A DNA stretch of 64,000 bases from RGIG4140 sp045532865 (GTDB taxonomy: Bacteria; Pseudomonadota; Alphaproteobacteria; CAAHEQ01; UBA3637): contig JAZSGT010000028.1 in assembly GCA_045532865.1 (NCBI GenBank), positions 1 through 64,000 of the forward strand, in the 5' to 3' direction. The notes beneath the pieces were generated by a model. That model was not told where the DNA came from and searched no databases. It saw only the letters and a list, made by a program, of their open reading frames with translations. The position numbers and the translations under genes are program-made. Positions 57,548-64,000 of the stretch are shown here, in pieces. Numbering within the stretch: position 1 is the stretch's first letter; the number at the start of each line of letters is the position of its first letter.

Positions 57548-58729
57548 ATGATGAAAAAATTTAACGGTTTTTTTGGCAGTTTTGGTGGTTCATATATATC
57601 AGAAAAATTGCAAAAAGAAATGAATAAAATTGAAAATGTATATAATGAATTAACAACAAATTCTGAGTTTATTGAAAAATTAAAATATATTAGAAAAACA
57701 TATCAAGGTCGCCCAACTCCAATTACATTTGCTGAAAATTTAAGTAATAAAATTGGTGGTGCAAAAATTTATTTAAAAAGAGAAGATTTAAACCATACCG
57801 GAGCTCACAAATTGAACCATGCAATGGGAGAAGCTTTGCTCGCAAAATATATGGGGAAGAAAAAGTTGATCGCAGAAACAGGTGCTGGGCAACATGGTGT
57901 TGCAATGGCAACAGCAGCAGCTTATTTGGGATTAGAATGTGAAATTTATATGGGTGAAGTGGATATTGAAAAACAAAAACCGAATGTGCTAAGGATGAAA
58001 TTACTGGGTGCAAAAATTGTCCCTGTAACTCAAGGTCAAAAATCTTTGAAAGAGGCAGTTGATAGTGCTTTTGATGCTTATTTGAGTGATCTTGATAATT
58101 CACTTTACTGCATTGGATCTGTTGTGGGACCACATCCATTTCCAATGATGGTGAGAGATTATCAAACAATCATTGGAGAAGAAGCTCGTGAGCAGATGGT
58201 AAGAGATTTTGGATCACTTCCAAATGCAGTTGTTGCTTGTGTGGGTGGTGGTTCAAATGCTATTGGTATTTTTAGTGGTTTTGTGGATGAAAAATCTGTT
58301 GCTCTATATGGGATTGAGCCTTTAGGAAAAGGTTCAAAAATAGGAGAGCATTCTGCTTCAATTAATTTTGGAAAAGAAGCGATTATGCAGGGGTTTAAAT
58401 CTTTTGTGATTCAAGGGGTAGATGGTGAACCTGCGCCTGTTTATTCCATTGCGAGTGGTCTTGATTATCCAAGTGTTGGCCCAGAACATGCTTATTTGCA
58501 CACAATTGGACGAGCAAAATATGTTTTGATTGACGACATAGAATGTTTAGATGCTTTTTATGAACTATCTAAAACAGAAGGTATCATTCCTGCGCTTGAA
58601 AGTGCACATGCTGTCGCTTATGCAATCAAACTTGCAAAAACGATGAGTTCAAATCAAAAGATATTAGTCAATTTGTCGGGCAGAGGTGATAAAGATTTGG
58701 ATTTTATTGCTGAGAAATATGGAATTTGA
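57548..58729 (+). CDS. trpB: Tryptophan synthase beta subunit
   Basis: 393 residues. PLP lysine in NHTGAHKLNH, PLP-phosphate loop VGGGSNAIGIF, catalytic-region GRPTPI, and the SGRGDKD end motif. TrpB makes tryptophan from serine and indole. The usual partner trpA is not downstream: the next gene is an HD hydrolase. The GAGQHG and PHPF segments are those of TrpB1. AAGGA precedes ATG-ATG. Alone, it could use environmental indole; regulated probably by the Trp leader. Confidence 0.93.
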   Translation: MMKKFNGFFGSFGGSYISEKLQKEMNKIENVYNELTTNSEFIEKLKYIRKTYQGRPTPITFAENLSNKIGGAKIYLKREDLNHTGAHKLNHAMGEALLAKYMGKKKLIAETGAGQHGVAMATAAAYLGLECEIYMGEVDIEKQKPNVLRMKLLGAKIVPVTQGQKSLKEAVDSAFDAYLSDLDNSLYCIGSVVGPHPFPMMVRDYQTIIGEEAREQMVRDFGSLPNAVVACVGGGSNAIGIFSGFVDEKSVALYGIEPLGKGSKIGEHSASINFGKEAIMQGFKSFVIQGVDGEPAPVYSIASGLDYPSVGPEHAYLHTIGRAKYVLIDDIECLDAFYELSKTEGIIPALESAHAVAYAIKLAKTMSSNQKILVNLSGRGDKDLDFIAEKYGI

Positions 58730-58795
58730 TTTTTTTACTAAAATAAGGTAAAATACAAATTACGAAGTTGCAATAAAATGTACTGAGGATAATTT

Positions 58796-59614
58796 ATGTA
58801 TCAACAACTATCTGTTTTAGATATTCAAAAAAACAAAATATTGTGTGATGTGTGGAAGTTTGTTTCTTCAGTTCATGCAGGTCAAACACGAAAAGGGATT
58901 AATCAAACAGGAATTTTGCCAAAACACACAGCGCATTTATTTCGTGTTATGGAAATCACAGCAAATGCATTGGGTAACCCTATGATGGTCTTAAAAAATA
59001 ATGATTTACTACCACTTTTGAGTGCCGCTTTATTGCATGATACAATAGAAGATACGGTTGTTAATACGTCTGAAAAATTGGAGAGAGCATTAATGCCACT
59101 TGTGGGGTTTGATTGTTCAAAAAAAATAGCTGCTCTTGTTCAAGAACTTTCAAACCCTGCAGAGTGCTTTTTGGGAAAAACAAAAGAAGAAAAAGATAAA
59201 AACAAAAAGGAATGGCAAATCCAACATGCTCTTAAAATGTCCACTCCTGCTAAGTTGATTAAAATGGCAGATCAAATTGCAAATATAATAGATTCGGCAG
59301 ATTTGGATATGGCAGGGATTAAAAGTAATCCTAACGCATGGAGTGAGGAAAAAAAGATTTTTTATGTTGGTAAAGCATTGGCTGTTTGCAATGCGTGTTC
59401 AGATGGGATAGAAAAATCAACTCTTTTGCAAAAGAATATGTTTTTAAAGTTGAATAATTTTGCGTCTTTTGCTGCAGAGTATGCGTTATTTAAAATCAAA
59501 AATCCACAATATGCACATTTGGATTTTTTTGAAGAGCTGAAATTAAAAAATAGAAGATGCTTTAAAAAACAACAGTTAATTGTTACTGATTATAAAGGAA
59601 TAGAAAGAGTATAA
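58796..59614 (+). CDS. HD-domain hydrolase, (p)ppGpp-hydrolase-like
   Basis: 272 residues. HD signature of SpoT/MESH1-like enzymes: HAGQTRKG with metal-binding His, LLHDTIEDT with His-Asp, then a late AKLIKMADQIANI with Asp, and a basic Lys-rich insert (about 125-145). There is no synthetase, TGS or ACT domain. These proteins hydrolyse (p)ppGpp or other nucleotides. GAGGA lies before ATG 58796. A diverged copy is at 18945. Confidence 0.78.
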   Translation: MYQQLSVLDIQKNKILCDVWKFVSSVHAGQTRKGINQTGILPKHTAHLFRVMEITANALGNPMMVLKNNDLLPLLSAALLHDTIEDTVVNTSEKLERALMPLVGFDCSKKIAALVQELSNPAECFLGKTKEEKDKNKKEWQIQHALKMSTPAKLIKMADQIANIIDSADLDMAGIKSNPNAWSEEKKIFYVGKALAVCNACSDGIEKSTLLQKNMFLKLNNFASFAAEYALFKIKNPQYAHLDFFEELKLKNRRCFKKQQLIVTDYKGIERV

Positions 59615-59639
59615 GGTTGTTCGTTTTGTTTTGTGTTGT

Positions 59640-59727
59640 GTTGGGCATGCTGTCTCGCTAAAGCTCGACATTACGTTGTTGCACTCCGTCCGAGAACATG
59701 CTTCGCCTGTTCTTCTCATGCCACCCC
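59640..59727. repeat. GC-rich patch beside tRNA-Pro
   Basis: About 90 bases richer in G+C than the surroundings, with GGGCATG at one end and CATGCCACCCC at the other that can pair, and an inner hairpin GAACA...TGTTC. It follows the HD hydrolase and lies just beyond the tRNA-Pro terminator, as the patch at 19897-20005 lies next to tRNA-fMet. Possible repeat family or small RNA. Confidence 0.4.
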
Positions 59728-59731
59728 AAAT

Positions 59732-59760
59732 AAAAAAAGACGGTATAAAACCGTCTTTTT
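59732..59760 (-). terminator. Terminator after tRNA-Pro
   Basis: AAAAAGACGG / CCGTCTTTTT around seven bases; begins right after the tRNA CCA on the minus strand. Confidence 0.85.
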
Positions 59761-59761
59761 A

Positions 59762-59838
59762 TGGTCGGGGCGACATGATTCGAACATGCGACACCTTGGT
59801 CCCAAACCAAGTACTCTACCAGGCTGAGCTACGCCCCG
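59762..59838 (-). tRNA. tRNA-Pro (TGG)
   Basis: 77-nt cloverleaf with encoded CCA: acceptor CGGGGCG / CGCCCCG, anticodon stem CTTGG/CCAAG around TTTGGGA, anticodon TGG reading CCN. D- and T-arms (TTCGAAT) are canonical. Confidence 0.95.
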
Positions 59839-59855
59839 ATGATTGAGTAGTTAAC

Positions 59856-59884
59856 TATATACACTAAAAAAAAATGAAATGCAA
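59856..59884 (-). promoter_or_regulatory. Promoter of tRNA-Pro
   Basis: Minus strand TTGCAT (59879-59884), 17-nt spacer, TATATA (59856-59861). Confidence 0.65.
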
Positions 59885-59911
59885 GTAAAAAATTAAAAAA
59901 AATAAAAAAAT

Positions 59912-60272
59912 GTCAGACAATCTATAAGCCGGGTTTTGTAATCGATAATCATTCGTCTGGGATAAACATTACTGTTTACCTCTAGCGACCTACCTCTTGA
60001 GAGCAGATCAGAAACGCTCTTTTTACAAAGAAAATCTTTGGCTCTCTTCACTTGGTCTTGCTTCCGATAGGGCTTGCCGTGCCATTTTAATCGCTTAAAA
60101 TGCGGTGAGCTCTTACCTCGCCGTTTCACCCTTACCAATTAAAAAATTGGCGGTTTGTTTTCTATGGCGCTATCCCGTGGGTCACCCCAGCTGGACGTTA
60201 TCCAGTATCGTGTTTCCGTGAAGCCCGGACTTTCCTCCAAAGTTGCCTTCAGCGATTATCCGATCGTCTGAC
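59912..60272 (-). ncRNA. rnpB: RNase P RNA (class A)
   Basis: Catalytic RNA of RNase P, which matures tRNA 5' ends. On the minus strand the ends pair as P1 (GTCAGAC / GTCTGAC). The conserved core GAGGAAAGTCCGGGCT lies near the 5' end (about 60222-60237), GGTAAGGGTGAAACGGCG in the middle and AACCCGGCTTATAGA at the 3' end. Length 361 nt is normal. Protein-like frames across it are spurious. Confidence 0.95.
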
Positions 60273-60279
60273 GAGGTGT

Positions 60280-60308
60280 TTTATATCAAAAAAAAGACGA
60301 AATGTCAA
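60280..60308 (-). promoter_or_regulatory. Promoter of rnpB
   Basis: Minus strand TTGACA (60303-60308), 17-nt spacer, TATAAA (60280-60285), 7 nt before the RNA 5' end. Confidence 0.8.
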
Positions 60309-60334
60309 TAAAAAGCCTTTGATATAAAATGATA

Positions 60335-60363
60335 TTGCTTATTTTTTCTTTTTTATATAGAAT
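60335..60363 (+). promoter_or_regulatory. Promoter of upp
   Basis: TTGCTT (60335-60340), 17-nt spacer, TAGAAT (60358-60363). Confidence 0.6.
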
Positions 60364-60386
60364 AAAGAAAAATAAAGGAGGTGTCG

Positions 60387-61040
60387 ATGATAATGAAAAA
60401 TGTAACAGTTGTAAATCATCCTATTCTTAAACATAACCTTGCTGTTATAAGGAATAAAACAACAACCAGAGAACAATTTTTGTCAGCTTTTAAAAAGATT
60501 AGTTATTTTTTGCTTGAAACAGCATTTTTAAAATTGCCAACAAAAACAGTTTTAATCGAGACTCCTCTTGAAACAATGAAAACAAAAGTTATTGATGAAA
60601 AGTATACTTATATTATAGCACCAATATTAAGAGCGGGTCTTGCTTTGACGGAGACGGCTGTTGAGTTATTGCCTCAAGCGCATGTATTGCATATTGGCAT
60701 GTACCGAGATGAAAAAACAAAGAAACCTGTTTGGTATTATGACAAGACGCCTGCTGATTTGCCTCGAAAGACAAAGGTTTTTATTTTGGATCCAATGTTG
60801 GCAACAGGAGGTTCTGCGTTGGCGAGTGTGGAATTGTTTCAAAAAAAAGGTGTGGACATAAAAGATATGGTTTTTATTTCTGTTTTAAGTGCTCCAGAAG
60901 GAATAAAAACATTGAAAGATGTTTATCCTGATTTGAAAATAGTAACCGGAGCTTTGGATAACTGTTTGAATAACAATGCTTATATTGTTCCTGGTCTTGG
61001 TGATGCTGGGGATAGATATTTTAATTCTCTTATCCCTTAA
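60387..61040 (+). CDS. upp: Uracil phosphoribosyltransferase
   Basis: About 217 residues; ATG 60387 lies just after AAAGGAGG (a GTG at 60381 overlaps the site, and ATG 60393 is also possible). PRPP-binding motif FILDPMLATGGSA and the C-terminal IVPGLGDAGDR uracil loop are clear; ILRAGLALTE is the other conserved segment. It makes UMP from uracil and PRPP in pyrimidine salvage. Confidence 0.94.
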   Translation: MIMKNVTVVNHPILKHNLAVIRNKTTTREQFLSAFKKISYFLLETAFLKLPTKTVLIETPLETMKTKVIDEKYTYIIAPILRAGLALTETAVELLPQAHVLHIGMYRDEKTKKPVWYYDKTPADLPRKTKVFILDPMLATGGSALASVELFQKKGVDIKDMVFISVLSAPEGIKTLKDVYPDLKIVTGALDNCLNNNAYIVPGLGDAGDRYFNSLIP

Positions 61041-61110
61041 TTTTCAAGCTGTTTAAAGATGGTATTATGTTACCATTGCAAAAAAATGTTAAAAAACAAT
61101 GAAAAAGATG

Positions 61111-61139
61111 TTGACAATGCATTTTTTTTATTGTATAAA
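61111..61139 (+). promoter_or_regulatory. Promoter of rplM-rpsI
   Basis: TTGACA (61111-61116), 17-nt spacer, TATAAA (61134-61139). Strong consensus, as expected for ribosomal proteins. Confidence 0.75.
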
Positions 61140-61174
61140 TGTGTGTCTTTAAAAAATAACAAGGATTAAATAAC

Positions 61175-61645
61175 ATGACAATGAAAACAACAAAAACAAT
61201 TAATCCGGAAAATAGCGATATCAAATGGTACGTTATTGATGCTTCAAATTTGGTTTTAGGCCGTTTGGCAAGCCAAATTGCAACAATCTTACGTGGAAAA
61301 AATAAACCATGCTATTCTCCAAACCAAGATTGCGGTGACTATGTGGTTGTCGTTAATGCAGAAAAAGTTCAATTAACAGGTCGTAAATTAGAACAAAAAA
61401 CATATTATCATCACACAGGTTATGTTGGTGGTATTAAAGGTGTTTCTGTTGCAAAACAATTAGAAGAACACCCAGAACGTGTTTTACAAAAAGCTGTTGA
61501 AAGAATGATTTCAAGAAATGCTTTAGGTCGTAAACAAATGAAAAAATTGCGCATTTTTGTCGGCCCAGAACACACACATCAAGCTCAAAATCCAATTGTT
61601 TTGGATATTGCTGCTAAAAATCCAAAGAATAAAAGAGGTGCATAA
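61175..61645 (+). CDS. rplM: 50S ribosomal protein L13
   Basis: 156 residues. KWYVIDASNLVLGRLAS at the start and MISRNALGRKQMKKLRIFVGPEH in the C-terminal half are family hallmarks. An early assembly protein of the large subunit. AAGGAT precedes ATG. Its stop overlaps the rpsI start by one base (TAATG), the usual rplM-rpsI order. Confidence 0.97.
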   Translation: MTMKTTKTINPENSDIKWYVIDASNLVLGRLASQIATILRGKNKPCYSPNQDCGDYVVVVNAEKVQLTGRKLEQKTYYHHTGYVGGIKGVSVAKQLEEHPERVLQKAVERMISRNALGRKQMKKLRIFVGPEHTHQAQNPIVLDIAAKNPKNKRGA

Positions 61646-62124
61646 TGGTTAGCAAAAAAACAACAACTTTAGAAGATTTGAAACAAGAAACAGCAACAGC
61701 TGTTGAAGTTGCACCAAGAACACCAAAAAAAGATGCTTTAGGTCGTTCACAATCTGTTGGTAAAAAGAAAAATGCAATTGCTCGTGTCATTATTAAATTA
61801 GGCTCAGGCAAAATCACAGTTAATGGTAGAAGTATTGAAAACTACTTCCCACGTCCTGTGTTGCAAATGATTATTAATCAACCATTTGCTGTTACAAACC
61901 GTGAAGGTCAATTTGATGTTCAATGTAATGTTTGTGGTGGTGGTTTGTCTGGTCAAGCTTATGCTGTCCGTCATGGTATCAGCCGTTGCTTGGATATGTT
62001 TGAACCAGAATTACATACAGCACTTAAGAAAGCTGGTTTCTTAACACGCGATTCACGTATTGTTGAACGTAAAAAACCAGGTTTGTCAAAAGCAAGAAAA
62101 CGTTTCCAATTCTCAAAACGTTAA
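61645..62124 (+). CDS. rpsI: 30S ribosomal protein S9
   Basis: 159 residues. KKKNAIARVIIKLGSGKITVNGR, the conserved GLSGQAYAVRHGISR and the basic tail ending KRFQFSKR that reaches the P-site tRNA. An N-terminal extension of about 35 residues precedes the core, as in many alphaproteobacteria. Coupled to rplM. Confidence 0.97.
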   Translation: MVSKKTTTLEDLKQETATAVEVAPRTPKKDALGRSQSVGKKKNAIARVIIKLGSGKITVNGRSIENYFPRPVLQMIINQPFAVTNREGQFDVQCNVCGGGLSGQAYAVRHGISRCLDMFEPELHTALKKAGFLTRDSRIVERKKPGLSKARKRFQFSKR

Positions 62125-62140
62125 TTGGTTTCAAATTCAA

Positions 62141-62170
62141 AAAAATCTCTACCATTTGGTGGAGATTTTT
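62141..62170 (+). terminator. Terminator after rpsI
   Basis: AAAAATCTC-T-ACC / GGT-G-GAGATTTTT around ATTT, T run after. Confidence 0.85.
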
Positions 62171-62238
62171 TTTGTTGAATTTTGAAAAAAAAGATCACTC
62201 AAAAAAAGTATTCTTTTTGTTTTTATTTTATAAAAAAT

Positions 62239-62697
62239 TTATTGTCTTTGGGAACTGTCGCGTCCACCTGCATCGTATCTGCCAAAGTTTTTAACCAGTT
62301 GTTCAAGTACAGAAAGTTCTTTTCCTGTAACTTGCGTATATGCACTGTCATATGCAACATCATTTCCGTCGCTTAAGGTGAGGTGTCTTATATTTCGAAC
62401 AGACTTGTCTTGTTTAAATGAAATAACATATACATCACGTTCAATTTCTTCGGGATGATAGAATGCTCTGTTTTCTTTTTTTGATTTAAAGTAAATATAA
62501 AAAGAATCGTTACCGATTTTGTTTTCAAAAATGGGTTTTCCAAGCAAATCAATAACTTTCTCTTGGGGCATTCCTGCTTGAATCATATTTAATCTTTGTT
62601 GTGAGGGTAAATCACCACTTTGATATGTTTCTAATCCACAAGAATTTAACAAAACTATACTTGATAATAAAGATGTATAAATAAGTTTCTTGAACAT
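62239..62697 (-). CDS. bamE: BamE/SmpA-family outer-membrane lipoprotein
   Basis: About 152 residues from ATG 62697 (AAGGA 5 nt upstream). Signal ending LLNSC gives lipidated Cys20. The BamE fold shows IQAGMPQEKVIDLLGKP and a later ISFKQDKSVRNI strand. BamE is an accessory subunit of the BAM complex that inserts beta-barrel proteins into the outer membrane. The C-terminal 40 residues are an extension. Divergent from DUF177, a common alphaproteobacterial arrangement. Confidence 0.85.
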   Translation of the reverse strand: MFKKLIYTSLLSSIVLLNSCGLETYQSGDLPSQQRLNMIQAGMPQEKVIDLLGKPIFENKIGNDSFYIYFKSKKENRAFYHPEEIERDVYVISFKQDKSVRNIRHLTLSDGNDVAYDSAYTQVTGKELSVLEQLVKNFGRYDAGGRDSSQRQ

Positions 62698-62761
62698 TTT
62701 TTCCTTCTTTGATATAATCATTTCTAATTGTATATATAAGCAGAAGAAAGGGTGTTCGTCA

Positions 62762-63292
62762 ATGGAAAAAACAGCAAAAACAGAAAAAGACATTTTATTT
62801 GTTTTAGATGCAAGAACGGTGACAAAACAAGGAAAGGATTATTTGTTGGTTGCAAACAAAACGCAATGTCAAGAGTTGGCTGAATTTTATGAATTACCAG
62901 CAGTTAAAAATCTTTCTTTTGAGTTTAATGCTTGTTTGGAAGATGATGTTATTGAGTTGACGGGTGTTTTAAAAGCAAATATTGTTCAAACATGTGTTGT
63001 AACTTCAGAAGAATTTGAAGAAAATATTAATTATCCATTTGTGTTGTTGTTTTCAGAAGATGAGAATGTTGTTTTAACGCAAGAAAATAAAGTGGATTTT
63101 TCGCCCGATGACGAGAGTATTGAACTTATTAAAAATGGGCGCATTTACTTTTATGAAATTGTTCGGGAACAGTTGGGATTATCTTTAAATCCCTTCCCTA
63201 AAAAAACAGATGAACCATTTGTTTATTACGAAGAAAAAGTTGAGAGTGTGAAGGAGAATCCTTTTGCTGTTTTGAAACACTTGACAAAATAA
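62762..63292 (+). CDS. DUF177 (YceD-like) protein
   Basis: About 176 residues from ATG 62762 with AAGGG upstream; the frame back to 62690 overlaps bamE. DUF177 features: LEDDVIELTGVLKANIVQTCVVT with the conserved Cys, the acidic SPDDESIELIKNGRI and EIVREQLGLSLNPFPK. YceD is linked to 23S rRNA/L32 processing in other bacteria; here rpmF and plsX are not immediately downstream. Confidence 0.87.
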   Translation: MEKTAKTEKDILFVLDARTVTKQGKDYLLVANKTQCQELAEFYELPAVKNLSFEFNACLEDDVIELTGVLKANIVQTCVVTSEEFEENINYPFVLLFSEDENVVLTQENKVDFSPDDESIELIKNGRIYFYEIVREQLGLSLNPFPKKTDEPFVYYEEKVESVKENPFAVLKHLTK

Positions 63293-63308
63293 ATAAATGT
63301 GTTAGAAT
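63281..63308 (+). promoter_or_regulatory. Promoter of the last gene
   Basis: TTGACA (63281-63286) inside the DUF177 stop, 16-nt spacer, TAGAAT (63303-63308). Confidence 0.55.
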
Positions 63309-63342
63309 ATAAGATAGGGTAGTGAAAGTATAGGTGGTTTCA

Positions 63343-64000
63343 ATGGAAGATAAAAAGAAACAAGAAGCTCAAGAAGCTGTAAAAGATGAAAAAGCAGTTG
63401 ATGAAATTGTCGATGTTGATTTGTCTTTGAAAAAAGATGAAAAAGATTCTGAAAGTCTTCTTCTGATTAATCAACAAGCGCTTCAATCACAATATATTGA
63501 AAAATTAGAGAAACTTTTATCAAAGGATGATGTGACAGATCAGGATATTAAAAACGTTGAGTTTTGTAAAGCTGAACTTTTGGCGCAATTTTTAGGAGTG
63601 ATATCTTTTTCTTCTACATTGTCAAACACAGATGGTAGAAAAAAAGCAGCAGATGTTTTGTCTTCTCATCTTGCTAAGCTTTATTCAAAAGCAACAAAAT
63701 TAAAAGAAAAATTGGCCAGAAAAGCTGATTTAGGCGTTCTTGGTAATGATGTAATGGAAACAAAATTTGGAGCTAGCAAACCTGATGTTGTAACGGATGA
63801 TATGTTGGCTGGACGTGACTTGAAAAAAGTATGTATTTTGTTGGCAGGTGGTTTTGCTATGATATTTTCAAACCCAACATATCGAGAAGCTGCAATGAAT
63901 CCTAGTGCTGAAACGCGTTCAAAAGCACTTGCAATGGTTAAAGCTCAAAATGCAACACAAAATTCTGGAACAGGAACATTGTTTTCTGTATTAACAGATC
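63343..64000 (+). CDS. Unknown acidic/lysine-rich protein, C-terminus beyond the window
   Basis: At least 219 residues, open at the window edge. The first about 45 residues are highly charged (MEDKKKQEAQEAVKDEK). Then helices, CILLAGGFAMIFSN with one short hydrophobic stretch, and a polar Ala/Thr/Gln-rich part. No signal peptide. The start at 63343 has AGGTGG upstream. Not recognised; the fragment is too short to place. Confidence 0.55.
   Translation, partial: MEDKKKQEAQEAVKDEKAVDEIVDVDLSLKKDEKDSESLLLINQQALQSQYIEKLEKLLSKDDVTDQDIKNVEFCKAELLAQFLGVISFSSTLSNTDGRKKAADVLSSHLAKLYSKATKLKEKLARKADLGVLGNDVMETKFGASKPDVVTDDMLAGRDLKKVCILLAGGFAMIFSNPTYREAAMNPSAETRSKALAMVKAQNATQNSGTGTLFSVLTD

Noticed and set aside
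59631..59846. Open frames of 64-71 codons reading DSNMRHLGPKPSTLPG
   Set aside because: They run through tRNA-Pro and its terminator; the peptide is a translation of the tRNA.
59893..60138. 81-codon minus-strand frame, basic
   Set aside because: Lies inside RNase P RNA.
1..64000. CRISPR arrays, insertion sequences, phage genes
   Set aside because: No regularly spaced repeats, transposase, integrase or structural phage proteins seen on either strand.

Overview
The window is AT-rich bacterial chromosome with short intergenic gaps, Shine-Dalgarno starts and TTGACA/TATAAT-like promoters. Gene content points to an uncultured, host- or gut-associated alphaproteobacterium: a DUF3126 protein, a bamE / DUF177 divergent pair, MlaA/MlaC, an IalB-like protein, and a Gram-negative envelope set (Pal, BamE, MurJ, D,D-carboxypeptidase with SPOR). 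TGA is used as a stop. The taxon is inferred from gene families only; I ran no search. I see no insertion sequence, integrase or CRISPR array.

Layout. 1-6.1 kb: start of a secreted protein, DnaJ-like chaperone, FieF-like metal efflux, a kinase-like P-loop protein, tRNA-Arg, and an mlaC-mlaA-LOG block. 6.2-12.7 kb: a secreted unknown, an unusual ClpA-like ATPase, mutY, GNAT, D-Ala-D-Ala dipeptidase and MFS genes, tightly packed. 12.7-19.6 kb: 5'-nucleotidase, M23 peptidase, neuB-neuC (nonulosonic acid synthesis), unknowns and a degenerate SpoT-like HD protein. 19.6-20.1 kb: a gene-poor GC-rich patch with initiator tRNA. 20.3-31.8 kb: Pal, Sel1 repeats, envelope unknowns, dacA-SPOR, uvrC, pgsA, nagB, small exported proteins. 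31.9-45.2 kb: fabD, murJ, a Bax-like protein, DUF192, DUF502, dusA, DUF3126, DUF805, leuA with a Leu leader and attenuator, parC, IalB-like, rlmN, nitroreductase. 45.3-49.4 kb: a two-gene unit of very cysteine-rich exported proteins, the first with a prepilin-like N-terminus. 49.4-64 kb: fabI, a short alaS, ADP-ribosylglycohydrolase, an HExxH protein, metG, two broken genes, trpB behind a Trp leader peptide and without trpA, HD hydrolase, tRNA-Pro, rnpB, upp, rplM-rpsI, bamE, DUF177 and a truncated unknown.

Most interesting points: (1) the pair of CC-repeat proteins at 45.4-49.3 kb, a candidate undescribed surface system; (2) leader-peptide control of leuA and trpB; (3) an orphan trpB suggesting indole salvage; (4) a ClpA-like protein whose first ATPase domain has lost its catalytic signatures; (5) several genes whose -10 box lies 6-10 nt from a start codon without a Shine-Dalgarno, suggesting leaderless mRNAs; (6) a Bax-like protein missing the catalytic glutamate.
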